42,802 bases of DNA from a bacterium (GTDB lineage Bacteria; Krumholzibacteriota; Krumholzibacteriia; LZORAL124-64-63). Of this stretch, positions 1-8,525 are shown in pieces; the stretch's first letter is position 1; every line of letters begins with the position of its first letter. The notes under the pieces were generated by a model. The model had not been told where the DNA came from and did no database searches. It saw only the letters and a list, made by a program, of their open reading frames with translations. Where the stretch lies: assembly GCA_024231905.1 (NCBI GenBank), contig JAAEQC010000094.1, forward strand, positions 1-42,802, written 5' to 3'. The position numbers and the translations under genes are program-made.

Positions 1-2
1 CC

Positions 3-272
3 ATCCCGCCGCGCGCCCGCCGCGAAATCCTGCCTCACGACACCCATCGGTGCCGCGCACCGGGCGGCGGCCGCACGCGCTTCCTCGAGGACCACCACAA
101 GACCCGGCGCGCACGGGGCGGCACCCACGACCCGTCCAACCTCATCACCCTCTGCGCCGCCTGCCACCGGCTCCATCACGAGAAGGGCACGCTCGTTCGC
201 GAACCGGCGGCCTATCTGGCCGTGGTACGCGAGAAAGGCCCCGTCAGTCAGGATGCTCATAAAGCGACATAA
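3..272 (+). CDS. HNH endonuclease, C-terminal part (5' end outside window)
   Basis: An open frame runs from the window edge to a TAA at 270-272 and gives about 89 residues. It contains an HNH core: DHHKTRRARGG, then DPSNLITLCAACHRLHHEKG. These supply the His-His, Asn and His positions of the beta-beta-alpha metal fold, plus one CxxCH-like zinc pair (CAAC). The first zinc pair, usually CxxPGC in such proteins, reads CRAPGG here, so the second Cys is Gly. HNH proteins of this type cut DNA and are often restriction-like, homing or DUF222-linked enzymes; the missing N-terminus decides which. The gene ends 136 bases before hipB and reads the same way. Confidence is high for the fold and low for the role. 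Confidence 0.75.
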   Translation: MPPRARREILPHDTHRCRAPGGGRTRFLEDHHKTRRARGGTHDPSNLITLCAACHRLHHEKGTLVREPAAYLAVVREKGPVSQDAHKAT

Positions 273-313
273 GTGACGCATATAGTGTCGGTTGACCACA
301 AGTGCGCCATATA
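271..313. repeat. Two direct repeats, possible HipB operator sites
   Basis: The pattern AAGTGnnnCATATA occurs at 271-284 and again at 300-313, a 29-base offset (nearly three helical turns). The stretch is far more AT-rich than its surroundings. A related TGACGyAT core is at 274-281 and 314-321. Autoregulation through upstream repeats is normal for Xre/HipB repressors. The assignment is inference from position and repetition. Confidence 0.4.
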
Positions 314-337
314 TGACGTATTATGTAGAAAATAATA

Positions 338-367
338 TTGGTCGTAACACGCCGTTAATGGTATTAT
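338..367 (+). promoter_or_regulatory. Putative promoter for the hipBA cassette
   Basis: TTGGTC (338-343) and TATTAT (362-367) are separated by 18 bases in an AT-rich gap before hipB. TATAAA at 365-370 is an overlapping alternative -10. It is followed by a Shine-Dalgarno AGGAG at 395-399, nine bases before the hipB ATG. Confidence 0.45.
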
Positions 368-408
368 AAAAGCGGTCGATGGACTGTATACGCCAGGAGT
401 AGCGTGTT

Positions 409-759
409 ATGAACTTCACGAATGAGACCTCCGATGACGCCATTCTCGTCGAACTGGGAGAGCGCCTCGCCCGCCTCCGCTTGAACCGTAACACCACCCA
501 GAGCGCCCTGGCGGACGAGGCGGGGATTTCCCTGCGCACCTTGCAGCGGCTCGAGGACGGTCAGCCCACTCAGCTCGTCAACCTGGTCCGGGTGGCGCGG
601 GCTTTGGATCTGTTGGAGAACCTGGAAGCGCTGGTGCCCGCGCCGGCTCCCAGCCCGCTGCAGCAGATCGCGCGCCGCGGCCGGGAACGCCGGCGGGCCT
701 CGTCACGGCCGAACCGCCGCGAGATCCCCGAACCCTGGTCCTGGGAGGACGAGGAATGA
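409..759 (+). CDS. hipB: Xre/HipB-family antitoxin (HTH repressor)
   Basis: A 116-residue protein. Residues about 12-68 form a helix-turn-helix of the Xre class: a GERLARLRL first helix, TQSALADEAGIS and LRTLQRLEDG recognition region, and LVNLVRVARALD last helix. The C-terminal 45 residues are rich in Arg, Pro and acidic residues and look disordered, as expected for an antitoxin tail. The ATG at 409 has AGGAG nine bases upstream. Its stop overlaps the start of the HipA-like gene (ATGA, 756-759), so the two are translationally coupled in the usual antitoxin-then-toxin order. Expected role: bind the kinase and repress its own promoter, possibly at the repeats at 271-313. The family call is secure; the name hipB is by analogy. 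Confidence 0.85.
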   Translation: MNFTNETSDDAILVELGERLARLRLNRNTTQSALADEAGISLRTLQRLEDGQPTQLVNLVRVARALDLLENLEALVPAPAPSPLQQIARRGRERRRASSRPNRREIPEPWSWEDEE

Positions 760-2069
760 CCGTCGCCGAAGTCCGCCTCTGGGGCCGCACCATCGGGGCC
801 GTCAGCTGGGACGACACGGCCGGCGTCGCCCACTTCGAGTACGACCCGGAATTCCGCACCAGCGGCGTCCAGGTGGCACCGCTGACCATGCCGCTCTCCG
901 GCCGTATCCACGCCTTCCCGGCCCTGGCCCGCGGGACCTTCCACGGTCTACCCGGACTCCTGGCCGACTCCCTTCCTGACGCCTTCGGCAACGCGCTGAT
1001 CGACGCCTGGCTCGCCCAGGAAGGCCGCGAAGCCGGCAGTTTCAATCCGGTCGAACGCCTCTGCTACACGGGTTCCCGCGGCATGGGCGCCCTGGAGTAC
1101 CGGCCGTCGCGGGGGCCGCGCGCCAGGACCTCCGAACCGGTGGACGTGAAGGCCCTGGTCGAGCTGGCCGGCGAGATCCTCGTCCGGCGCGGCGGCCTCG
1201 CAGGATCCTTCGCGCCCCTGGAACGCAGCGATTCCCTGCAGACCATCCTGCGGGTGGGCACGTCGGCGGGCGGGGCGCGGGCCAAGGCGGTCGTCGCCTG
1301 GAATCCGGACACCGACGAAGTGCGCTCGGGGCAGGTCCCGGTCGAGGAGGGATTCGAGCCCTGGATCCTCAAATTCGACGGCGTTTCCGGCAGCGGTGAT
1401 CGTGGCCTGGCCGACCCGGCGGGCTACGGGCTCATCGAGTACGCCTACCACCTCATGGCCCGGGCCGCGGGCATCACCATGTCCGACTGCCGCCTCCTGC
1501 GGGAGAACGGTCGCGCCCACTTCATGACCCGCCGCTTCGACCGCACCGCCACCGGCGGCAAGCTCCACATGCAGTCCCTGGGCGCTCTGGCCCACCTGGA
1601 CTACAACCAGGCCGGGGCCCACTCCTACGAGCAGGCCCTGCGCACCATCCGTCGCCTCGAACTGCCCATGGAGAGCCTCGAGGAACAGTTCCGCCGCCTG
1701 GCCTTCAACGTGCTCGCCCGCAACCAGGACGACCACGTGAAGAACATCGCCTTTCTCATGGACCGAGCGGGCGCCTGGTCACTCTCACCGGCCTTCGACG
1801 TCATCTACAGCTACCGTCCCGACAGCCGGTGGACAAGGCGGCACCAGATGTCCCTCAACGGCAAGGCGGACGATTTTACGGTGGAGGACTTCGACGCCTG
1901 CGCGGCCGGCGTCTCCATGAAGCGGGGGCGGGCCGGGGAGATCCTCGGCCAGGTGCGGGACGCGGTGATGCGGTGGGCGGAGTTCGCGGCCGAAGCCGGA
2001 GTGGCCGGGGACGTGGCCGCCGGCATCGGCGCGACCCACCGGGCCGGGATCCTGGAGACGAAACCATGA
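756..2069 (+). CDS. hipA: HipA-family serine/threonine kinase toxin
   Basis: A 437-residue protein, close to the 440 of E. coli HipA. Residues 1-115 match the N-terminal HipA subdomain (GLPGLLADSLPDAFG, then GALEYRP). A Gly-rich GTSAGGARAK segment is at 168-177, where HipA kinases bind nucleotide. The catalytic NQDDHVKN is at 323-330, aligning with D309, H311 and N314 of E. coli HipA, and SPAFDV provides the metal-binding Asp at 348, aligning with D332. All key residues are present, so it should be active. Known HipA kinases phosphorylate aminoacyl-tRNA synthetases and stop growth; the target here is unknown. It overlaps hipB upstream and the HD gene downstream (ATGA, 2066-2069). Confidence 0.9.
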   Translation: MTVAEVRLWGRTIGAVSWDDTAGVAHFEYDPEFRTSGVQVAPLTMPLSGRIHAFPALARGTFHGLPGLLADSLPDAFGNALIDAWLAQEGREAGSFNPVERLCYTGSRGMGALEYRPSRGPRARTSEPVDVKALVELAGEILVRRGGLAGSFAPLERSDSLQTILRVGTSAGGARAKAVVAWNPDTDEVRSGQVPVEEGFEPWILKFDGVSGSGDRGLADPAGYGLIEYAYHLMARAAGITMSDCRLLRENGRAHFMTRRFDRTATGGKLHMQSLGALAHLDYNQAGAHSYEQALRTIRRLELPMESLEEQFRRLAFNVLARNQDDHVKNIAFLMDRAGAWSLSPAFDVIYSYRPDSRWTRRHQMSLNGKADDFTVEDFDACAAGVSMKRGRAGEILGQVRDAVMRWAEFAAEAGVAGDVAAGIGATHRAGILETKP

Positions 2070-2569
2070 TGCTTCCCACCGAACTCGTGCGGGCCGTCCT
2101 CGACCAGTACTCCCTGCCGCGCCATGGCACCCACGGCCTGTCCCACTGGGCCCGCGTACTGGAGAACGGGTTGCGTGTGGCCGGATCCTCGGGCGCAGAC
2201 CTGCAGGTCGTCGCCCTCTTCGCTCTCTTCCACGACAGCCGGCGCACCAACGAGGGTGTCGACAGCGGCCACGGCCGGCGGGGCGCCGAGCTCGCCAAGC
2301 AACTGTGGGGTGTCCACCTGCACCTGGACCGGGAGCGCTTCGATCTGCTCCACGAGGCCTGCGCCCTGCACACCGACGGCGAGACCGAAGCCGACGTCAC
2401 GGTCCAGACTTGTTGGGACGCCGACCGGCTCGACCTGCCCCGGGTGGGCTTCGTCATCGACCCGCAACTGCTCTGCACCGAGGCGGCGCGGGATCCCGAG
2501 GTCATCGCCTGGGCGACCGGCCGTGCGCGGGCGAGATTCGAGCCGGCCGTACTGCAGGAGTGGAGGTGA
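2066..2569 (+). CDS. HD-superfamily phosphohydrolase
   Basis: A 167-residue protein starting at the ATG that overlaps the hipA stop; an upstream extension of the frame exists but would overlap hipA by over 200 bases, so I reject it. HGLSHWARV (23-31) supplies the first His, FHDSRR (55-60) the HD pair, a HG pair is at 69-70, and CWDADRLDL (117-124) the last Asp. This is the metal-binding pattern of HD hydrolases, which remove phosphate from nucleotides or related molecules. The substrate is not evident. Sitting inside a HipA operon with an ADP-ribosylglycohydrolase, it may act on a modified nucleotide or as a housekeeping passenger. The fold call is good; the role is open. Confidence 0.8.
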   Translation: MMLPTELVRAVLDQYSLPRHGTHGLSHWARVLENGLRVAGSSGADLQVVALFALFHDSRRTNEGVDSGHGRRGAELAKQLWGVHLHLDRERFDLLHEACALHTDGETEADVTVQTCWDADRLDLPRVGFVIDPQLLCTEAARDPEVIAWATGRARARFEPAVLQEWR

Positions 2570-2581
2570 AACAAGGCACCC

Positions 2582-3685
2582 ATGTCCACCAACCGCGACA
2601 TCCTCGAGGGGCTGTGGGCGGAGAAGAAGATCCCCATCCTGCGTAGCGCCATCTTCGACCAGACCCCGCAACCCCTGCCGACGGACCTGGACTGGGACCG
2701 GGTCGAGGGCATGCTGCTCGGTCTGGCCATCGGCGACGCCCTGGGCGCGCCCACCGAAGGGCTGCGTCCCCGGTTCCGCCGCCGGATCTTCGGTGAGATC
2801 CGGCACTACCTGGAGAATCCCCATACAGGCCAGCGGCTGGGCTATCCCACGGACGACACCCAACTCGCCTTCTGGACCCTGGAACAGATGCTCGCCGACG
2901 ACGGTTTCGTCCCCGGCCACGTGGCCCGGCGCTTCTGTGCCGACCGGATCTTCGGCCTCGGCAATTCGGTGGCCGGGTTTCTCAGGCGGCACCGGGAGCA
3001 GGGATTGCCCTGGTACGAGAGCGGTCCGCCGTCGGCGGGGAACGGGGCGCTCATGCGCGTGGCGCCCATGCTCGTGCCCCATCTACGAACCGCTTCGAGC
3101 GAACTCTGGGTGGACACGGCGCTGTCGGCCATGATCACCCACAACGATCCGGCGTCCATCGCCGCCTGCGTGGGTTTCGTGCGCTTGTTGTGGGAAGTCC
3201 TGCGGATGCGGAAGACTCCGCCGCGGGACTGGTGGCGCGCCACCTGGGTCGAGACCGCGGCGGCGCTCGAGGGCGAGACCCGATACCGGTCCCTTTGTCC
3301 CCGGTACCGTACCTACGAAGGGCCCGTGTGGCGGTTCGTTGACGAGCGTCTGCAGGAGACTGGACACCGCATGAAGACGCTGGATGCGTGCGAGTCGTGG
3401 TGGTCCTCGGCCTACCTGATGGAGACCCTGCCGTGCGTGCTCCACATCCTGGCCCGGCACGCCGGCAACCCTCGCCAGGCCATGGTGCGGGCCGTGAACG
3501 ACACCCGGGACAACGACACCATCGCCGCCATCGTCGGCGCGGCCGTGGGCGCGCTCCATGGCAGGACCGGCCTGCCGAAACGGTGGGTCGACGATCTGAC
3601 CGGCCGCACGACGACGGCCGACGACGGCCGAGTGTTTGCGCTGATCGAGGCCGCCCGGATCCGCTGGGAATCGCCACTCCCTTGA
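2582..3685 (+). CDS. ADP-ribosylglycohydrolase (ARH/DraG) family protein
   Basis: A 367-residue protein starting 12 bases after the HD gene. GLAIGDALGAPTEG (47-60) and PTDDTQ (89-94) carry the first metal-binding Thr-Asp-Asp. NDTRDNDTIAAIVGAAVGAL from residue 306 carries the second metal site, D310 and D312-T313, followed by the family's GRTGLP. Residues 1-38 precede the core and match nothing I know. ARH enzymes hydrolyse ADP-ribose from Arg, Ser or other groups and reverse modification by ADP-ribosyltransferases. No transferase is visible here, so the partner may be elsewhere or the enzyme may process a small molecule. Likely the last gene of the hip operon. Confidence 0.88.
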   Translation: MSTNRDILEGLWAEKKIPILRSAIFDQTPQPLPTDLDWDRVEGMLLGLAIGDALGAPTEGLRPRFRRRIFGEIRHYLENPHTGQRLGYPTDDTQLAFWTLEQMLADDGFVPGHVARRFCADRIFGLGNSVAGFLRRHREQGLPWYESGPPSAGNGALMRVAPMLVPHLRTASSELWVDTALSAMITHNDPASIAACVGFVRLLWEVLRMRKTPPRDWWRATWVETAAALEGETRYRSLCPRYRTYEGPVWRFVDERLQETGHRMKTLDACESWWSSAYLMETLPCVLHILARHAGNPRQAMVRAVNDTRDNDTIAAIVGAAVGALHGRTGLPKRWVDDLTGRTTTADDGRVFALIEAARIRWESPLP

Positions 3686-3775
3686 AGTTCTCCCAGCTTT
3701 GGGATAGGATGTTCAACTCTGGGGGGATTGCAGCGCATTCCCGCTCTCCGCCGCCGATTCCGACGGGAGAGCAGC

Positions 3776-6337
3776 GTGATCGGCCGTACAGTATCCCATT
3801 ACCAAATCACCGGCGAACTCGGTTCCGGCGGCATGGGAGTGGTCTACGAGGCGGACGACACGAGCCTGCCCCGCCAGATCGCCCTGAAGATCATCTCCCC
3901 CGATTACGCGGGTAATCCCCAGGCCAAGGCTCGCTTCCTGCGCGAGGCCAAGGCCGCCGCCGCCCTGGACCACCCCAACGTCTGCACCGTCCACGAGATC
4001 GACGAGACCGACGACGGCGAGCTCTTCCTGGCCATGGCCTGTTACCGCGGCGAGACCCTCCGCGAGCGGCTCGGCCGGGGCCCCGTCCCCCTGGACCTGG
4101 CCGCGGATATCGTCCGGCAGACCGCCGAAGGTCTGGCCCATGCCCACGAACAGCGAGTCGTGCACCGGGACGTCAAGCCGGGCAACATCTACCTCACGAC
4201 CACGGGCTGGGTGAAGATCCTGGACTTCGGGTTGGCGAAGCTGGAGGAGCAGACCCAGCTCACCCTGACCGAAGCGGCCCTCGGCACGCCCCACTACATG
4301 TCTCCGGAGCAGGCGGAGGGCGGGGACGTCGATAACCGCACGGATGTCTGGTCCCTCGGGGTGGTGTTCTACGAGCTGGTGACGGGCCGGCGGCCCTTCG
4401 CGGCGGACCGAGGTCACGCGGTCGTCCACGCCATCCTCGAAGCGCAGCCGGCAGCTCCCCGCGCAGTCAATCCGGCCGTCCCCAGGCGCCTCTCGCGCCT
4501 CATCATGGGTTGTCTCGCCAAGAATGCGGAGCGACGAGTCGGGTCGGCGGCGGAACTGCTGCGGGAACTGGACGAGATCATCCAGGTGGAGAGCTGGATG
4601 ATTACGCGCCCTAGCGTGACCGAGAATCTGCAGCCCCCGAACCGGCGGCCACACCTTTCCTGGTGGTATCGGCGCAGGCGTATCCTCGGAGCAGTCGCGT
4701 TCGTTCTGGCCGCGGTCGCGATCGCCGCCTGGATCCGGAGCCACGAACCGGACCGGACCGAGGTGCGGTTGGCGGTGATGCCCCTGGTCAACCAGGCCCA
4801 CCCGGACCAGGGGGTGGCCATGGCCGGGTTGACCGAGGTGGTCCACCGCATGGCCGACCAGGCCGCTCGTTCGCATCCGTCCATGTGGGTGGTGCGGAGC
4901 GGCATGGTGCAGTACGCGGATCTCGCGCGCCACGAGCAGGCCGCCCGGGCCTTCGGCGTCAACCGGATTCTCACCGGCGGGCTGCAGCGGTCCGAAGGTG
5001 GGCACGTGCTGACGCTGGAACTCCGGGATGCGAGTTCCCTGCGCGTGCTCGAGGACGTGCATCTGTCCTTCGACCCCGGGCAGCCGGCGTTGAACGAACT
5101 GCCCGGGGCCATGGCCCGGCTGGTGGATCTCGACCCGGTCCGGTTGGGCGAACTGGCGGTCCATGGGGGCATCGACGGTCCCGCCGCTCGCGACTACCTG
5201 GCCGGTTTGGGCGCCTTGCGGCAGGGGGACCATACGGCGGCACTGGCCGCCCTGGAACAGGTAACGGCAGTGGAGCCCGGGTTCGGGCCGGGTTGGTGTG
5301 CACGGGGCACCGTCCTGGCCCGGCGGTTCGCCCGGACCGGCGCACCGGACGACCGTGACCGCGCTCGCGCCTGGCTGGCCCGGGCGGCGGACCTGTCGCC
5401 GCAGCTGTGGTGGCCCCGCTTCCGGCTGGGCGAGTTCCTGCGCGGCGTGGGCGACAGCGCAGGGTCTCTTGCGGCCTACGGCCAGGCTGACAGTCTGGAC
5501 CCCGGCAACCCGGACGTGTGCCGCGGCCTGGCGCGGATCCACGGCGCCACCGAGCGGTATGCCGCGAGCGAGGCGGCCCTGCGGAGCGCGATCCGACGTC
5601 GTCCCGATTACTTCGAGGCCTCGCGTATGCTGGGCCGTTACTTCTTGGACCGGGCCGAGTATGACTCCGCCCTGGTCCATCTGGATCGAGCCCTCGACCT
5701 GGCTCCCGATGCCGGCGTCGCCTTGAAACTGAAGGGCGCGATCCACCATGCCCGGGGGGAGTACTCACAGGCCCGGGAATGCTTCGAACGATCCTTCGCC
5801 ATCACGCCGAACTGCGACTCCTGCTCCAACGTCGGCCTCGCCCTCTACCACGAGCAGAAGTTCCGGGAGTCGGCGAGTTTCTACGAACTGTCCCTGGAGT
5901 ACTGCGACGAGGGCGCCCATGCGGTCTGGACCAACTGGGGCCGCGCGCTCTACTGGGCCGAAGGTGGACGCGCCGAGGCCATGGTCGTGCTGGGGAAGGC
6001 CATCGAACTGGCCCAGGGCGCATGGGAACAGTCGCCCGGCGATCCCTCGGTCCTCGGCGACCTGATCGATCTCCACGCATTGGTCGATGACCGGGAGACC
6101 GCGCGGGAGTTCATCGCCATGGCCGACACCTTGTCCGTCGCCGACGGGGATCTCCAGTACCGCGTCGGCACGGCCTACGAACTGATGGGAGAACGGGAGC
6201 CCGCCCTGGATCACCTGGTCGCAGCCGTAACGCTCGGGGTCCCCATCGAACAGGTCCACGACACCATCGAACTGACGGCTCTGGTCGCGGATCCGGGCTT
6301 CGCGAGGATCGCTTCCGCCGCCACGGAGGCTCAGTAG
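3776..6337 (+). CDS. Transmembrane Ser/Thr protein kinase with FlgO-like and TPR regions
   Basis: An 853-residue protein. I chose the GTG at 3776 because GGGAGA lies six bases upstream and the product then begins IGRTVSHYQI, typical of bacterial PknB-like kinases; the frame extends to 3728. The kinase domain spans about 8-275: GSGGMG loop (16-21), K38, E57, HRDVKPGN (130-137), DFG (150-152), GTPHYMSPEQ. One membrane helix lies near 302-321. Then comes a FlgO/TolB-N-like region (LAVMPL, ARAFGVNRILTGGL), followed by TPR-like repeats to the C-terminus with CDSCSN and YHEQKFRESASFYELSLEY segments. It is a receptor-like Hanks-type kinase with sensor half outside the cytoplasm. A small lipoprotein gene follows by 54 bases. 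Substrate unknown. Confidence 0.9.
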   Translation: MIGRTVSHYQITGELGSGGMGVVYEADDTSLPRQIALKIISPDYAGNPQAKARFLREAKAAAALDHPNVCTVHEIDETDDGELFLAMACYRGETLRERLGRGPVPLDLAADIVRQTAEGLAHAHEQRVVHRDVKPGNIYLTTTGWVKILDFGLAKLEEQTQLTLTEAALGTPHYMSPEQAEGGDVDNRTDVWSLGVVFYELVTGRRPFAADRGHAVVHAILEAQPAAPRAVNPAVPRRLSRLIMGCLAKNAERRVGSAAELLRELDEIIQVESWMITRPSVTENLQPPNRRPHLSWWYRRRRILGAVAFVLAAVAIAAWIRSHEPDRTEVRLAVMPLVNQAHPDQGVAMAGLTEVVHRMADQAARSHPSMWVVRSGMVQYADLARHEQAARAFGVNRILTGGLQRSEGGHVLTLELRDASSLRVLEDVHLSFDPGQPALNELPGAMARLVDLDPVRLGELAVHGGIDGPAARDYLAGLGALRQGDHTAALAALEQVTAVEPGFGPGWCARGTVLARRFARTGAPDDRDRARAWLARAADLSPQLWWPRFRLGEFLRGVGDSAGSLAAYGQADSLDPGNPDVCRGLARIHGATERYAASEAALRSAIRRRPDYFEASRMLGRYFLDRAEYDSALVHLDRALDLAPDAGVALKLKGAIHHARGEYSQARECFERSFAITPNCDSCSNVGLALYHEQKFRESASFYELSLEYCDEGAHAVWTNWGRALYWAEGGRAEAMVVLGKAIELAQGAWEQSPGDPSVLGDLIDLHALVDDRETAREFIAMADTLSVADGDLQYRVGTAYELMGEREPALDHLVAAVTLGVPIEQVHDTIELTALVADPGFARIASAATEAQ

Positions 6338-6391
6338 GCCGCGGCGGAACTTGGACGATAGACGACCATTTGAACCTTGGGGGAGGTCACC

Positions 6392-6844
6392 ATGAATTCC
6401 GTTCGCATGATCCTGTCGATAGTCCTGGTACCGGTGATGGCGCTGTCCCTGGTGGGTTGCATCGAACCGCCGGTCATCGATCTCGAGCCCGACGGCACGT
6501 TCGTCCACTTCGTCGATGCGTACCTGGCGGACGGGCCGTTGCTCGTCGACCTGGCCGGCCAGGCGATCGGCGGCGATCTCTGGCTGCATCCGGGGGATGT
6601 CCTCATCATCAACAACACCACGAAGGAGAAGGGGACAGTCACGTTCCCGGAAGGCATGTGCGAAGTCCTCAGCGATGTCGACACGGAGACCAAGGAAGGG
6701 ATGGTGACGATCACCATCGTGTCCCGCGGCCGGGCCATGCTGAAGGCCATCAAGAATATGACGGAAGACGATTTCTTCGACCTGGGGGTCGGCTCCGTCA
6801 AGGCGCTCGGCGCGCCCAGGGTCCAGATCGGCGATGGGCCCTGA
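6392..6844 (+). CDS. Small lipoprotein, unknown function
   Basis: A 150-residue protein starting at the ATG with GGGGGAGG seven bases upstream; an in-frame TTG at 6377 is rejected because it lies in front of this site. A hydrophobic stretch ends in LSLVGC, with Cys23 as lipidation site. The mature part is acidic, and LWLHPGDVLIINNTTKEKG resembles the edge strand of a cupredoxin or beta-sandwich fold, but the usual copper ligands are not clear. It probably shares a transcript with the kinase upstream and is followed by two hairpins. I do not recognise the family. Confidence 0.65.
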   Translation: MNSVRMILSIVLVPVMALSLVGCIEPPVIDLEPDGTFVHFVDAYLADGPLLVDLAGQAIGGDLWLHPGDVLIINNTTKEKGTVTFPEGMCEVLSDVDTETKEGMVTITIVSRGRAMLKAIKNMTEDDFFDLGVGSVKALGAPRVQIGDGP

Positions 6845-6875
6845 CCCTGGGTGATGCGACTTCCACGTGCAGGCA

Positions 6876-6931
6876 AAGGTCCCCGGGGACCTTCGGGCCG
6901 GAGTACGCCCCGGCGGGGGTGATCCGCCGGG
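6876..6931 (+). terminator. Two GC-rich hairpins after the lipoprotein gene
   Basis: The first is a perfect 18-base palindrome (aaggtccccggggacctt, 6876-6893). The second has an 8-base stem (cccggcgg at 6909-6916, ccgccggg at 6924-6931) and a 7-base loop. No T tract follows. They probably end the kinase-lipoprotein transcript, though the perfect palindrome could also bind a protein. Confidence 0.4.
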
Positions 6932-6988
6932 AACCCCGACCAACATTATCCGCTTGATCCCCCCTGCCGCCCCGTCCATGATCGATCC

Positions 6989-8386
6989 ATGCGCCAACGT
7001 GCCCACCAACTCATCAAGCGCTCCCTGGTCACGGCCGCCGTGTGCGCCGCCGCGGGGGCGGGGCTGCTGCTGCCGGACATCGTCCAGCGCCGTCCGATCG
7101 ACGTCCTCTCCCTGATTTTCGCCGCCGCCACTTTCGCCGCGGCGCTGTTCCTCTTCTGGCGCGCCTGGCGCGCCGCCGACGCCTTGGGTCTGGGCATGGA
7201 GACCATCCGCACCGGCGTCCTGAACCTGGTGGCCGACCGGGAAGCCATCCTGCCGCCGGAACTGGGCCGGGGGCAACCCCCGGAGATCGAGGCCATGCTC
7301 GGGTCGCTCACCCTCTACCAGGACGCCATTGATCGCGAACGGCGTGGTCCGGACCGCCGTCTGGTGACGGTGCTGGGCGCCCTGGCCGGTGGCGTGGTCG
7401 TCATGACGGAGCAGGGGCAGGTGAGCCTCCTGAACAACGCAGCCCGCGAATTGCTCGGCGCTGAGCGGGCCCGAGTGGGCACGTCGCTCTTCGCCGCCCT
7501 CAGCCGGGAGACCGTGGCCGCGTCCCTGGCCCGGGTGGCCCGGGACGGCCAGCCCCGGGAGGCGCTTTTCGAACGGCTGGACGGGGTGAAGCTCCAGGGT
7601 CGCATTGTGCCCCTGCCCGGCGACGAGGGCGCGGTCATCATCTTCCCGCCCGTGGAATTGGAGCGGCACCGGCCCGGGGTCCAGTTCGACCTGGAATTGC
7701 ACGACGTGCCCCCGGTGGCGGAGGCGCCGTCCCTGGACACGCCCCTGGACGACCTGCCGGTGCTGGTGGTCGACACCGAGACCACGGGTCTGGACGTGAC
7801 CACCGACCGGGTCGTCTCCATCGGCGCCGTGTGCGCCCACGGGTCACGGTTGTTCAAGAGTCGCATGTTGGACGATCTGGTGGATCCCGGGGTACCGATT
7901 CCGACGGCCTCCACCCGGATCCACGGCATCACCGACGAGATGGTCTCCGGGGCGCGGTCCTTCCCCGAGGTCCAGGCCGACCTGGAACGCCTGTCCCGGC
8001 ACCGGGTCATGGTCGGCCACAACGTGCCCTTCGATCTGACCATCCTCCGCCACGAATGCGAACGCCACGGGCGGCCGTGGGAGCATCCGGTCTTCGTGGA
8101 CACGCTTCGGTTGGCTTCGCTGCTCAATCCGAGCCTCGACCGCCACGACCTGGAGACCCTCGCCGATCTCTACCGCATCGAGATCGCCGGGCGGCACACG
8201 GCTCTGGGCGATGCGCTGGTCACGGCCGAGTTGTACTTCCGGCTGCTGCCACGGTTGCAGCAGCAGGGGTTCCGAACGTTGGGGGACCTGCTGTGGTTCC
8301 ATTGTGCGGAGGCGGCGGATGTGATTGCGGGGCAACGAGATGCTGGATGGATCACCACCCAGCCGGAATATCTGCGGCCCGAGTGA
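6989..8386 (+). CDS. Membrane-anchored PAS-like/DnaQ-type 3'-5' exonuclease
   Basis: A 465-residue protein. Two hydrophobic segments at about 12-31 and 38-58 form a membrane hairpin. A PAS-like region at about 125-220 has [24 protein letters not shown]. The C-terminal exonuclease of the DEDDh class (about 255-425) has VVDTETTGL (D262, E264), [17 protein letters not shown] (D349) and [13 protein letters not shown] (H403, D408), so it should be active. Homologues are annotated as DNA polymerase III epsilon-like but are not replication subunits. In many Proteobacteria such a gene sits with acs, the acetate symporter actP and a CBS/DUF294 nucleotidyltransferase. Here acs follows 139 bases later, while the DUF294 and actP genes are absent from the window. 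The start has a poor Shine-Dalgarno. Confidence 0.88.
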   Translation: MRQRAHQLIKRSLVTAAVCAAAGAGLLLPDIVQRRPIDVLSLIFAAATFAAALFLFWRAWRAADALGLGMETIRTGVLNLVADREAILPPELGRGQPPEIEAMLGSLTLYQDAIDRERRGPDRRLVTVLGALAGGVVVMTEQGQVSLLNNAARELLGAERARVGTSLFAALSRETVAASLARVARDGQPREALFERLDGVKLQGRIVPLPGDEGAVIIFPPVELERHRPGVQFDLELHDVPPVAEAPSLDTPLDDLPVLVVDTETTGLDVTTDRVVSIGAVCAHGSRLFKSRMLDDLVDPGVPIPTASTRIHGITDEMVSGARSFPEVQADLERLSRHRVMVGHNVPFDLTILRHECERHGRPWEHPVFVDTLRLASLLNPSLDRHDLETLADLYRIEIAGRHTALGDALVTAELYFRLLPRLQQQGFRTLGDLLWFHCAEAADVIAGQRDAGWITTQPEYLRPE

Positions 8387-8429
8387 GTCCCCTCTTATAT
8401 CTGCATGGTTAAATTGTATTGAAGATCTC

Positions 8430-8459
8430 TTGTCTGTTCAGGCTGGAATGTGGTATAAA
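8430..8459 (+). promoter_or_regulatory. Putative promoter for acs
   Basis: TTGTCT (8430-8435) and TATAAA (8454-8459) are 18 bases apart. The -10 is preceded by TGTGG, giving an extended -10. It lies 66 bases before the acs start in the only AT-rich patch between the exonuclease and acs. Confidence 0.5.
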
Positions 8460-8525
8460 GCTATCCAGTATCGACGATCGCCGGCGCGCCGGACCACGGT
8501 GCCCCGCCCCCCGCGAGGAGAAGCC

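Noticed and set aside
3713..5749. Long minus-strand open frame (678 codons) opposite the Ser/Thr kinase
   Set aside because: It is a high-GC shadow: the plus strand has all kinase motifs, and the antisense product is compositionally biased with no motif.
8325..8525. N-terminal extension of Acs
   Set aside because: It would overlap the exonuclease gene and cross the promoter; the ATG at 8526 has a good Shine-Dalgarno and gives the normal length.
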